Assembly (NCBI GenBank): GCA_947561395.2
Contig: OX387182.1
Coordinates: 43,827,949 to 43,891,948, forward strand
Source: Buxus sempervirens
Lineage: Eukaryota > Streptophyta > Magnoliopsida > Buxales > Buxaceae
Direction of reading: 5' to 3'
DNA length: 64,000 nt
Shown here: piece after piece, positions 1-9,082 of the stretch
Layout: each line of letters starts with the position of its first letter
How positions within the stretch are numbered: position 1 is the stretch's first letter
Translations under genes and position numbers: made by a program
The notes under the pieces: model-generated
What the model was told of the DNA's origin: nothing
Databases searched by the model: none
What the model saw: the letters and a program-made list of their open reading frames with translations, nothing else

Positions 1-377
1 GATAAGCGGCTCAAAAGGCTTTAATTTTTGGGTTTGCAAAGTGTGCTACTTTTATTGTTGGTGGGACTTACATCCTGGCTTATTTGTATCTCTATATTTT
101 TGCTGGGTAAACTTTTCCCCATTTTCTGTGTTTCTATTTTCTTTCTCTTTCTTTTGCCATTTCTCTTCTTTTTGAGGTTTTTCTGGGCCAGAATGCCCTG
201 TTTCTTTTTGCTTTGCCAGGAATGCCCGATTTGACGTGTAGAACACTTGCAATGGGTTGAAAGAATTTCAAGGCTCAAAATTGTTTAACTAGGGGAGAAT
301 TTTAAGGTATTTGGGAGGATTTACGGTCTAAAGGAGAGTCAAGGATGGCCTCTCTTCATTTCCCAATCAGAATGATC
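1..377 (-). other. 3' untranslated region of element A downstream of pol
   Basis: This non-coding stretch follows the pol stop codon (378) in the minus direction. It resembles the segment just past pol in element B (about 26800-26910): both have a pyrimidine-rich plus strand, a 'ggctcaaa' segment and the 'ggcctc' block next to the stop. No gene is visible. Confidence 0.6.
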
Positions 378-633
378 TTAGGCGTAGTACAGTTTGACTG
401 CGTCTGCATTTATCGGCTCAGGAAAAATTGCCCCGTCCATTTCTTGCAGGATAAGTGCTCCTCGGGACAGAACCTTGTGGACTACGAATGGCCCTTCGTA
501 GTTTGGCTTGAATTTCCCTCTATTGTCCTCTTGATGAGGAAAGATTCTCTTCGGCACCAGATCTCCCACTTTGAACTGTCGTGGCTTCACTTTCTTGTTG
601 TAGGCTCGCGCCACTCTCTGTTGATAGAGTTGG
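378..633 (-). pseudogene. pol: Integrase C-terminal part of element A pol, severed from the core by the Sirevirus insertion
   Basis: The minus-strand reading contains ARAYNKKVKPR, then a G-D-L-V motif, the K-F-K-P-N-Y-E-G-P-F-V strand of the integrase C-terminal domain and the terminal DAVKLYY, ending at a stop at 378-380. The same landmarks end pol in element B (about 27150-26911). The reading frame continues across the insertion at 6616, where the target duplication GTTGG marks the cut. In the uninterrupted element this domain would bind DNA during integration. Confidence 0.9.
629..633. repeat. Left target-site duplication (GTTGG) of the Sirevirus derivative
   Basis: GTTGG lies directly before the LTR start TGTAAGTG at 634 and matches 6611-6615 exactly. 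A 5-bp duplication is normal for LTR retrotransposons. Confidence 0.95.
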
Positions 634-1661
634 TGTAAGTGTGAAAACTCACACTCCTGTTATGGCAAATGATTGACAAATTAGGTTTCTAATGAAGCTT
701 CAAGATGTGCAGATTAAACAATGAAATTTCAGAAAATTCAGTAAAGAAGAAGAAGTTGGTGCCACCACACTGCTACCACGCCGCTGCCACCCCGCTGGCA
801 GCACATAAGGAAATTCGTGTGTCAAAAGCAAGGATCGTGCACCTGCCGCGTACTCTCCCGCTAGCAGCTCGCTAGCAGCGCGTGTTTAACAGATTCAACT
901 CACTCTGAGCGGGACAGGAGTTCGCTACCAGCCGTCTACTTCGATCGCTTCACGACGCTACCAGCGCTCGACGCGATTTGTGTTTTATACTTTAAATAGA
1001 CGAGTTGTAATTTTTAATTGTGACTTTTCTTTGGATCATTTGCTTTTCGAATCTTGAGGTTTTTGAGATTCGATCTTCTTTAGAGAGTCGACGATTGAGT
1101 GAGGGGGAGATCTGAGATAGATCGCCTGGAATTGAAGACAGTGGATTCTTCTTCAATTCAGAACTTCATCTGATCGTGTGATTGCCTGGACTGGTGATCG
1201 ACCTTGATTGATGCGTAGGTGGATTCCTATAGCATTGAATCGTCTCAGTGGATTCTGAGAGGATTGCTGCGATCTGGATTGATCGTGTCCTGCAGCTTGT
1301 GGATTCAAGCTGTGTAGCAGTTCGTGGATTCGAACTGTGGATCACTGGTGAGTGATTGTTTGCGATCTGGACTAATCGTGTTCTGCAGCTTGTGGATTCA
1401 AGCTGTGTAGCAGTTCGTGGATTCGAACTGTGGATTGCTGTTGAGTGAGTAAAATTGTAAAGGTTAAGTATGTTCTCCTTTGTAATTGTCTTCTCATTCA
1501 ATAGTGGATTTTGAAGGGTTAGTCGCCTCATATAGACTCGAGGTTTTTCCTGGATCTGGATCCAGGTTTCCTCGTATAATTCTTTGTGTACTGTTTCCGC
1601 AATTGTTAAATTCTGAATTGTTATAGATCGTGGACCTTAAGAGTAGTCCTCTACTCTTTCA
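634..1661 (+). repeat. 5' LTR of the Sirevirus derivative
   Basis: It runs from TGTAAGTG to CTCTTTCA (TG...CA), 1028 bp, the same length as the 3' LTR. It holds palindromic GCTAGCAGC / GCTACCAGC clusters at about 767-970, a TATA-like segment near 985-1000 (tactttaaataga), and a duplicated segment near 1290-1345 and 1384-1435 built from AGCTTGTGGATTCAAGCT and AGTTCGTGGATTCGAACT inverted repeats. Confidence 0.95.
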
Positions 1662-1663
1662 AG

Positions 1664-1675
1664 TGGTATCAGAGC
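1664..1675 (+). other. Primer-binding site complementary to initiator methionine tRNA
   Basis: TGGTATCAGAGC begins two bases after the LTR end. This is the standard primer site of plant Ty1/copia elements, complementary to the 3' end of tRNA-iMet. Confidence 0.95.
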
Positions 1676-1712
1676 CTATTCACTTTGAATTGCTATACAT
1701 AGTGTGATCTAG

Positions 1713-2159
1713 ATGTATAGCATGGATTTTGGAAAAGAAGGAGGATCTGCCTCTAGACCTCCTTTATTTGAAGGTAACAATTATTCTTACTGGAAAGCTA
1801 GAATGAGAGCTTACCTGAAGTCTATCGATGAGCGTGTCTGGCTCTCGGTTTGTAATGGTTATCATCCACCTGTGATCACAACAGATGTAGGTGTTGTGAT
1901 CTCCAAACCTCATGATCAGTGGACTAAAACTGAATCTGATCAATGTGGATGGAATAACAAGGCAATGAATGCCTTATTTTGTGCTGTTAGTGTTGAGGAA
2001 TTCAGGAGAATATCCTCATGTGAAGTCGCTAAGGAAGCTTGGGACATCCTAGAGGTCACTCATGAAGGAACCTCAGCTGTCAAGTTGTCCAGACTTCAGA
2101 GACTTACTACATCTTTCGAAGCTCTGATACCACTTGAAAGAGTAGAGGACTACTCTTAA
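1713..2159 (+). pseudogene. gag: Truncated copia gag (N-terminal part), fused to an inverted primer site
   Basis: The ORF starts with MYSMDFGKEGG and includes PPLFEGNNYSYWKARM, the typical start of plant copia Gag (DUF4219/UBN2 type), then a W-D-I-L-E-V-T-H-E-G-T segment and L-T-T-S-F-E. At 2121 the gag sequence runs directly into the reverse complement of the PBS and LTR, and the frame stops at 2157-2159 inside the inverted LTR. Only about 136 Gag residues remain; the nucleocapsid zinc knuckle and everything downstream are gone. The segment may survive because it carries packaging signals; that is inference. Confidence 0.88.
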
Positions 2160-3163
2160 GGTCCACGATCTATAACAATTCAGAATTTAACAATTGCGGA
2201 AACAGTACACAAAGAATTATACGAGGAAACCTGGATCCAGATCCAGGAAAAACCTCGAGTCTATATGAGGCGACTAACCCTTCAAAATCCACTATTGAAT
2301 GAGAAGACAATTACAAAGGAGAACATACTTAACCTTTACAATTTTACTCACTCAACAGCAATCCACAGTTCGAATCCACGAACTGCTACACAGCTTGAAT
2401 CCACAAGCTGCAGAACACGATCAGTCCAGATCGCAAACAATCACTCACCAGTGATCCACAGTTCGAATCCACGAACTGCTACACAGCTTGAATCCACAAG
2501 CTGCAGGACACGATCAATCCAGATCGCAGCAATCCTCTCAGAATCCACTGAGACGATCCAATGCTATAGGAATCCACCTACGCATCAATCAAGGTCGATC
2601 ACCAGTCCAGGCAATCACACGATCAGATGAAGTTCTGAATTGAAGAAGAATCCACTGTCTTCAATTCCAGGCGATCTATCTCAGATCTCCCCCTCACTCA
2701 ATCGTCGACTTTCTAAAGAAGATCGAATCTCAAAAACCTCAAGATTCGAAAAGCAAATGATCCAAAGAAAAGTCACAATTAAAAATTACAACTCGTCTAT
2801 TTAAAGTATAAAACACAAATCGCGTCGAGCGCTGGTAGCGTCGTGAAGCGATCGAAGTAGACGGCTGGTAGCGAACTCCTGTCCCGCTCAGAGTGAGTTG
2901 AATCTGTTAAACACGCGCTGCTAGCGAGCTGCTAGCGGGAGAGTACGCGGCAGGTGCACGATCCTTGCTTTTGACACACGAATTTCCTTATGTGCTGCCA
3001 GCGGGGGTGGCAGCGGCGTGGTAGCAGTGTGGTGGCACCAACTTCTTCTTCTTTACTGAATTTTCTGAAATTTCATTGTTTAATCTGCACATCTTGAAGC
3101 TTCATTAGAAACCTAATTTGTCAATCATTTGCCATAACAGGAGTGTGAGTTTTCACACTTACA
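2121..3163 (-). repeat. Inverted third LTR with its primer-binding site
   Basis: Bases 2135-3163 are the reverse complement of the LTR, 1029 bp with one extra C in a C run near 3005. Bases 2121-2132 are the reverse complement of the 12-nt PBS. At diagnostic sites it agrees sometimes with the 5' LTR and sometimes with the 3' LTR and has at least one private change, so all three copies are of similar age. It pairs with 634-1661 and with 5583-6610 as kilobase-scale inverted repeats. Confidence 0.95.
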
Positions 3164-3656
3164 ATCTCCCCCTTGGCAAATGCCTGACAACAACCTTATA
3201 TCAGATTTTAAAATCAACCTTAGTTAATGATGATTTCTATTCAAGAAATTTAAAACTACACTGTTAACCAGAGACATAATGATTTGGACTAATCCAGAAT
3301 TTCATTCATGTACAAACAGATATACAGATACCAAAATCATTTACACTGTTCAAGAAAGACAGATAGCAAGAAAGAAGGAAAGACAGACATTAAGAAGGAA
3401 AGACATACAGACATTAAGAAAGAAAGACAGACCTTATCTCCCCCTTAAAAAATCTATTCAGGAGACAACACCAGAACAGACCATAACCAAAAAAACCATC
3501 ATATCCACAGCAAGAATAACAGCACCAAACAACAATCAAACAACAAGATTCGAAACATCAGCAGCAGCAAGCAGCAGACAACAACCAGCAAGCATCAGCA
3601 TCAGCACCAACCCAGCCAAACCATCAGCAGAACCAGAGACTGCATCATCCAAATTT
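3164..3656 (-). repeat. Inverted copy of the Sirevirus 3' internal region
   Basis: This segment is the reverse complement of 5073-5582, including the polypurine tract next to the LTR. The two arms differ in length by 17 bp because the plus-strand copy has one extra AAGGGGGAG tract near 5291-5308. The ORF-like reading through it is antisense to 3' untranslated sequence and is not a gene. Confidence 0.93.
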
Positions 3657-3749
3657 TCTAGGGTTTAGTAGTTTTTTTCAGCACTTAGGGCTTTCTCGTT
3701 TTGTTGGTTGGTGCTGTCTGTTTTCTCTTTCTCTTCCATTTCCTTTACC

Positions 3750-5084
3750 ATGCCTCTCAAGAGAAAGTCGAGAACGGATTCTCCTTCAACATCGTCTCCT
3801 CCTGCAAGGTCTCCTCCTGTGAGGTCTCCTCCTGTGAAGTCTCCTCTTGTGAGGTCTTCTCCGGTTATTCCTTCTCCTCCTGTGAGACCTCCTTCCCCTT
3901 CTCATTCTTCTGAACCATTTGTCGGGAATGGTTTATCTGATTTCAATACCTTCTTCAAGCACAGGCCTCTTCTTCTGGAAAGGGCCATCAAGCTTGACTC
4001 TTTTTCTGAATCCCCTTTCTACTCATTGTTTTCGGACAATGGTTGGAATAAATTTGCGTTACTTGGTGGCTTTGCTTATCCTAACTTGGTCCTTGAATTT
4101 TACTCTAATCTTCATCAACTTTATCTTGCCAATCAAGGCTCTGTCAAAGCCTATGTCAGGGGAATTTCTTTCGACTTCTCGAAAGAGCTTATTTCCTCTC
4201 TGCTTGAACTACCAATTGTTGACTCTCCCTCCTTTAACTTTCTTGAGTCTCATTCTGATCCTCCTATGGAGTCCATTATTCCGTCTCTAATAGTTGAGGG
4301 TGCTCCCACTTCCATTAAGAACAAGCCCAACTATTTGCCTCATGGCTCTCTTCAAGATCTTCTCCGGATCTTGAACTTATTTGTCTGTGCTTCTCTTGTT
4401 CCTTCCGATCATCACTCCGAGATCTCTCACCATCGGGCAAGACTTCTTCATGCCATCTGGAACAGAGAAAGTATCTGTATTCCTTCCATTATCTTCCATC
4501 AGATTCTTCAGTCTAGGAATTTAAAATCCAAGACTGCGGCTCTTCCTTTTGGAATTTTCATCTCGTACATGTGTGTTCATCAGGGGGTTCTCCCTGATCC
4601 TACTGAATTGATTATGCATCCCCGTCCTCCCATTGCTTCATCCACTCTGACCCGCAGTAAAAGAGCAAGTCCATTTCGGGTAATGTCCTCTAATCCCTCC
4701 TCTTTTCAGTCCTCTCTGTCCAGCCCTGATGCTGTGGCCATCATAGAGAAATTGAATTCAATGCAAGCTTCTCAGGAGGCTTTCTTTTCAGAGGTTAGGT
4801 CTCACATGCTCATGATGAGCATGTTCAAATCCGAAACCCAAGAGAAGCTGGGGCAATTGATAAAGGATGTTGATTTCACTTGTGGAGAAGTACAAAGGGA
4901 TGTTGCTGCTCAGCAACGTATGCAAAATGAAGCAGGTCATTTTCTGGAATGCATTCGGAAGACTCAGCTGGAGATGGATCACAAGCTCTGTTGGCTGCAC
5001 TCCAGATCTCAAGATGCCTACAAGCACTACTCAAGGTCTTGGGAACCCAAACCACCATCCAGAAAGGGGGAGAAATTTGGATGA
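3750..5084 (+). CDS. Envelope-like ORF of the Sirevirus derivative (444 aa)
   Basis: I chose ATG 3750 (MPLKRKSRTDS). The frame is open further upstream but only with non-ATG starts. The protein begins with a basic, Ser/Pro-rich segment containing repeated S-P-P-V-R/K motifs (residues about 10-55). A globular middle of about 250 residues follows (NTFFKHRPLLLERAIKL...), of the kind databases call 'putative plant transposon protein'. The C-terminal part is predicted coiled coil (about residues 330-430). A Pro-rich start and C-terminal coiled coil in the slot between RT/RNase H and the 3' LTR match the envelope-like ORF known from Sireviruses, whose function is unproven. I see no signal peptide or convincing membrane span. 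The frame is intact, and the ORF lies in the loop between the two 1.5-kb palindrome arms. Confidence 0.7.
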   Translation: MPLKRKSRTDSPSTSSPPARSPPVRSPPVKSPLVRSSPVIPSPPVRPPSPSHSSEPFVGNGLSDFNTFFKHRPLLLERAIKLDSFSESPFYSLFSDNGWNKFALLGGFAYPNLVLEFYSNLHQLYLANQGSVKAYVRGISFDFSKELISSLLELPIVDSPSFNFLESHSDPPMESIIPSLIVEGAPTSIKNKPNYLPHGSLQDLLRILNLFVCASLVPSDHHSEISHHRARLLHAIWNRESICIPSIIFHQILQSRNLKSKTAALPFGIFISYMCVHQGVLPDPTELIMHPRPPIASSTLTRSKRASPFRVMSSNPSSFQSSLSSPDAVAIIEKLNSMQASQEAFFSEVRSHMLMMSMFKSETQEKLGQLIKDVDFTCGEVQRDVAAQQRMQNEAGHFLECIRKTQLEMDHKLCWLHSRSQDAYKHYSRSWEPKPPSRKGEKFG

Positions 5085-5582
5085 TGCAGTCTCTGGTTCT
5101 GCTGATGGTTTGGCTGGGTTGGTGCTGATGCTGATGCTTGCTGGTTGTTGTCTGCTGCTTGCTGCTGCTGATGTTTCGAATCTTGTTGTTTGATTGTTGT
5201 TTGGTGCTGTTATTCTTGCTATGGATATGATGGTTTTTTTTGTTATGGTCTGTTCTGGTGTTGTCTCCTGAATAGATTTTTTAAGGGGGAGTATTAAGTA
5301 AGGGGGAGATAAGGTCTGTCTTTCTTTCTTAATGTCTGTATGTCTTTCCTTCTTAATGTCTGTCTTTCCTTCTTTCTTGCTGTCTGTCTTTCTTGAACAG
5401 TGTAAATGATTTTGGTATCTGTATATCTGTTTGTACATGAATGAAATTCTGGATTAGTCCAAATCATTATGTCTCTGGTTAACAGTGTAGTTTTAAATTT
5501 CTTGAATAGAAATCATCATTAACTAAGGTTGATTTTAAAATCTGATATAAGGTTGTTGTCAGGCATTTGCCAAGGGGGAGAT
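5063..5582 (+). other. Multiple polypurine tracts and 3' internal region of the Sirevirus derivative
   Basis: AAGGGGGAG-type tracts occur at 5063-5072, 5283-5291, 5300-5308 and 5572-5580. The last directly precedes the 3' LTR and is the likely plus-strand primer. Repeated tracts of this kind are a Sirevirus signature. The tract pair 5283-5308 is a 17-bp duplication absent from the inverted arm. Confidence 0.85.
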
Positions 5583-6610
5583 TGTAAGTGTGAAAACTCA
5601 CACTCCTGTTATGGCAAATGATTGACAAATTAGGTTTCTAATGAAGCTTCAAGATGTGCAGATTAAACAATGAAATTTCAGAAAATTCAGTAAAGAAGAA
5701 GAAGTTGGTGCCACCACACTGCTACCACGCCGCTGCCACCCCGCTGGCAGCACATAAGGAAATTCGTGTGTCAAAAGCAAGGATCGTGCACCTGCCGCGT
5801 ACTCTCCCGCTAGCAGCTCGCTAGCAGCGCGTGTTTAACAGATTCAACTCACTCTGAGCGGGACAGGAGTTCGCTACCAGCCGTCTACTTCGATCGCTTC
5901 ACGACGCTACCAGCGCTCGACGTGATTTGTGTTTTATACTTTAAATAGACGAGTTGTAATTTTTAATTGTGACTTTTCTTTGGATCATTTGCTTTTCGAA
6001 TCTTGAGGTTTTTGAGATTCGATCTTCTTTAGAGAGTCGACGATTGAGTGAGGGGGAGATCTGAGATAGATCGCCTGGAATTGAAGACAGTGGATTCTTC
6101 TTCAATTCAGAACTTCATCTGATCGTGTGATTGCCTGGACTGGTGATCGACCTTGATTGATGCGTAGGTGGATTCCTATAGCATTGGATCGTCTCAGTGG
6201 ATTCTGAGAGGATTGCTGCGATCTGGATTGATCGTGTCCTGCAGCTTGTGGATTCAAGCTGTGTAGCAGTTCGTGGATTCGAACTGTGGATCACTGGTGA
6301 GTGATTGTTTGCGATCTGGACTGATCGTGTTCTGCAGCTTGTGGATTCAAGCTGTGTAGCAGTTCGTGGATTCGAACTGTGGATTGCTGTTGAGTGAGTA
6401 AAATTGTAAAGGTTAAGTATGTTCTCCTTTGTAATTGTCTTCTCATTCAATAGTGGATTTTGAAGGGTTAGTCGCCTCATATAGACTCGAGGTTTTTCCT
6501 GGATCTGGATCCAGGTTTCCTCGTATAATTCTTTGTGTACTGTTTCCGCAATTGTTAAATTCTGAATTGTTATAGATCGTGGACCTTAAGAGTAGTCCTC
6601 TACTCTTTCA
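5583..6610 (+). repeat. 3' LTR of the Sirevirus derivative
   Basis: It is 1028 bp, TGTAAGTG to CTCTTTCA, nearly identical to 634-1661. Differences I can see are CGACGTGATT versus CGACGCGATT, GCATTGGATC versus GCATTGAATC, and GACTGATCG versus GACTAATCG. Confidence 0.95.
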
Positions 6611-6615
6611 GTTGG
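6611..6615. repeat. Right target-site duplication (GTTGG) of the Sirevirus derivative
   Basis: GTTGG follows the 3' LTR end CA at 6610 and matches 629-633. The integrase frame of element A resumes here. Confidence 0.95.
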
Positions 6616-8356
6616 CCATGGCACAAAGCCTTGATCCTCTTTTTATCTAATAATTGCAACTGGTCGAATCTGGATTCTTCCCATTCGGCGTTGCTGATCT
6701 CTGCTTCCTTTAGGATTCTGAGCGACGGAATCTGGGCTTCCACTGGGAGGACTGCTTCCATTCCATATACCAGGGAGAACGGGGTTGCCCCGGTTGATGT
6801 TCTGATCGATGTCCGATAGGCGTGTAGTGCATACGGCAGCTTCTCATGCCAGTCTCTGTAAGTGACTACCATTTTCTCAAGTATCTTCTTCAGGTTCTTG
6901 TTGGCAGCCTCTACTGCCCCATTCATCTTGGGCCGGTATGCCGTGGAGTTTAGATGTCTGATCTTCAGATCTTCACACATCTTTTCCATGTCCTTATTAT
7001 TCAGATTCTTTGCATTATCAGTGATGATCGCTTCTGGAACTCCGTAGCGACAGACTATATTGTTTCTGATAAACTTGAGCACATGAGATTTCTTGACATT
7101 CACGAAGGACATGGCCTCTACCCACTTGGTAAAATAGTCAATTGCCACTAAGATGAACCGATGCCCGTTTGAAGCCATTGGATGGACTTGGCCTATCATG
7201 TCAATTCCCCAGATGGCAAACGGCCAAGGTGAGGTCATGGAGTACAGTGTGTTTGGCGGCGCGTGCATATTGTCGGCATAAATCTGGCACAACTGACATG
7301 AGCGTAGCAATCTGCTTCCATGGTCATCCAATAATAGCCCATTCTTAGGATCTTCCTTGCTAGCATATGCCCATTCATGTGTGCACCGCACAAACCTCCA
7401 TGGACCTCCTCGATTAATCTCAGCGCCTCGGCTTCTCTGACACACAACAGTAGGGAATCGTTGTATGATTTCTTGTACAGCCTACCTCCACTGTAGAAGT
7501 ATTGCCCTGCCAACCTCTGTATAGTTCGCTTCTCTGCAGCTGAGGCACCTTCTGGCAGAGTCCTGTTCCTTGTGTATCTCTCAATGTCTGTGTACCAAGG
7601 CTCCTCTTCGGGTGTGCTTTTCTCGACACTGAAGCAGTAAACAGGGTAACGCCAAATTTCTATTTCCAGTGGTTGCACCCAAGCATCATTAGTGATGGTG
7701 GCCATTGATGCCAGTGTAGCTAGTGCATCTGCAAATCGGTTCCCGTCTCGTGGCATGTAGTCAAATGTCACGCTTTCAAATCCCTCTTCTAATTCCTTGA
7801 CCAGCTCTTGGTATGGCACTAATTTCACATCTCTGGTCTTCCAGTCTCCCATCACTTGATAGATGATAAGACTCGAGTCACCGAACACTTTCAGCTCTTG
7901 TATATGCATCTCAATTGCTGCTCGCAGGCCTAACACACACGCTTCATACTCGGCCATGTTGCTAGTGCAATCAAACAGAAGTTTTGCTGCTATCGGGTGA
8001 TGGACACCGTCTGGGGAGATTAGCACTGCTCCGATCCCTTTTCCATTTACATTCACTGCCCCGTCAAAGAACATCTGCCACTTGGTTTCTTTTGTATCAT
8101 CTGCAGACTCTGTACACATCACATCTTCGTCCGGGAAGTGAGTCAGAAGTGGTTGGTAGTCAGGTAGTGGATGCTCTGCCAAGTGATCTGCCACGGCTTG
8201 CCCTTTTATCGCCTTCCTAGTTGTGTAGACAATGTCATACTCAGATAAAAGGACTTGCCACCTGGCAACCCTACCAGTGGAGATCGGCTTCTCAAAGATG
8301 TACTTCAATGGATCCAGGTTGGAGATTAGTAAGACTGTGTGACTAAGCAAATAGTG
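6616..8356 (-). pseudogene. pol: Element A pol: RNase H and integrase (HHCC and DDE core), frameshifted
   Basis: Reading from 8356 downward: RT connection (LDPLKYIFEKP), GQAVADHLAEHPLP, the RNase H domain (MFFDGAVNVNGKGIGAVL ... EYEACVLGLRAA ... FGDSSLII ... RFADALATLASM), then the integrase HHCC zinc region (HGGLCGAHMNGHMLARKIL) and the DDE core (IWGIDMIGQV, FILVAIDYFTKWVEA, IITDNAKNLNN, YRPKMNGAVEAANK). A small deletion near 7295 removes part of the HHCC motif and shifts the frame. The ORF then runs to the Sirevirus insertion at 6615 and continues at 633. The RNase H between RT and integrase is typical of the Tat lineage. Confidence 0.9.
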
Positions 8357-9082
8357 TCAGAGCTTCTGAGCTGCCCAGACCAGTGCGCAACACGTCTTTT
8401 CAAGTACTGTGTATCTGATTTCGATGTCGGTAAACTTCTTGCTCAGGTAGTAGATTGCTTGTTCTTTCCGCCCTTTCTCATCGTGTTGTCCTAACACACA
8501 TCCTACAGCCGTCTCAGAGACTATCAGATACATAAGCAAGGGTCGTCCTGGGACCGGCGGGACCAACGTTGGTGGACTCATCAGATAGGCCTTGATCTTA
8601 TCAAATGCTACTTGACAGTCGGCATTCCAAACCACAGGGTTGTCTTTCTTTAGCATCTTGAATATAGGCTCACACACAGGAGTCATCTGCGCAATGAACC
8701 TACTGATATACTGTAATCTGCCTAGGAACCCTCTCACTTCCTTTTCTGTCGACGGAGGAGGCATTTCTAGGATTGCCTTTGCTTTGACAGGGTCGACCTC
8801 TATGCCCCGTTTGCCTACTATGAAGCCGAGTAGCTTTCCTGACGTCACTCCAAACACACACTTGTTTGGGTTGAGCCGAAGCTTGTGTTCTCTGAGTCTG
8901 TCAAACATCTTTCCGAGGTTCACCAAGTGGTCTTCTTCTTCCTTAGACTTCGCTATCATGTCATCCACATACACTTCCATCTCTTTGTGTATCATGTCGT
9001 GGAACAACAGCGTCATCGCACGCTGATATGTAGCGCCCGCATTCTTCTGTCCAAACGGCATCACGCGATAACAGTAAGTGCC
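8357..9082 (-). pseudogene. pol: Element A reverse transcriptase, C-terminal half, bounded by two nonsense codons
   Basis: The segment contains MPFGQKNAGATYQRAM, the catalytic YVDDM box (MEVYVDDMIAKSKEE), LRLNPNKCVFGV and LLGFIVGKRGIEVDP, up to TCCALVWAAQKL. It starts after an in-frame TAG (9083-9085) where relatives have Trp, and ends at TGA (8357-8359) where relatives have Arg. The latter fits C-to-T decay at a methylated CpG. The RT cannot be made whole. Confidence 0.9.

Larger units (their letters stand above)
634..6610 (+). mobile_element. Non-autonomous Sirevirus (Ty1/copia) derivative with three LTRs, one inverted
   Basis: The order is LTR(+) 634-1661, PBS, a truncated gag, inverted PBS and inverted LTR 2135-3163, inverted 3' internal segment 3164-3656, an envelope-like ORF 3750-5084, multiple polypurine tracts, and LTR(+) 5583-6610. 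A perfect 5-bp TSD (GTTGG) flanks the whole unit, so the rearranged structure integrated as one piece. Protease, integrase and RT/RNase H are missing, so it would need enzymes from a complete Sirevirus. Sirevirus assignment rests on the TGGTATCAGAGC primer site, the repeated AAGGGGGAG tracts upstream of the 3' LTR and the extra ORF in envelope position. By eye the two outer LTRs differ at about three sites in 1028 bp, so the insertion is young. Confidence 0.92.

Noticed and set aside
1166-1531. Minus-strand 121-aa ORF, also found at 2265-2630 and 6115-6480
   Set aside because: The three copies are the three LTR copies. The ORF consists of the inverted repeats around AGCTTGTGGATTCAAGCT and has no protein-like features.
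3279-3668. Gln/Ser/Thr-rich ORF next to the inverted LTR (and its mirror at 5031-5438)
   Set aside because: It is the antisense reading of 3' untranslated Sirevirus sequence with CT-rich repeats.
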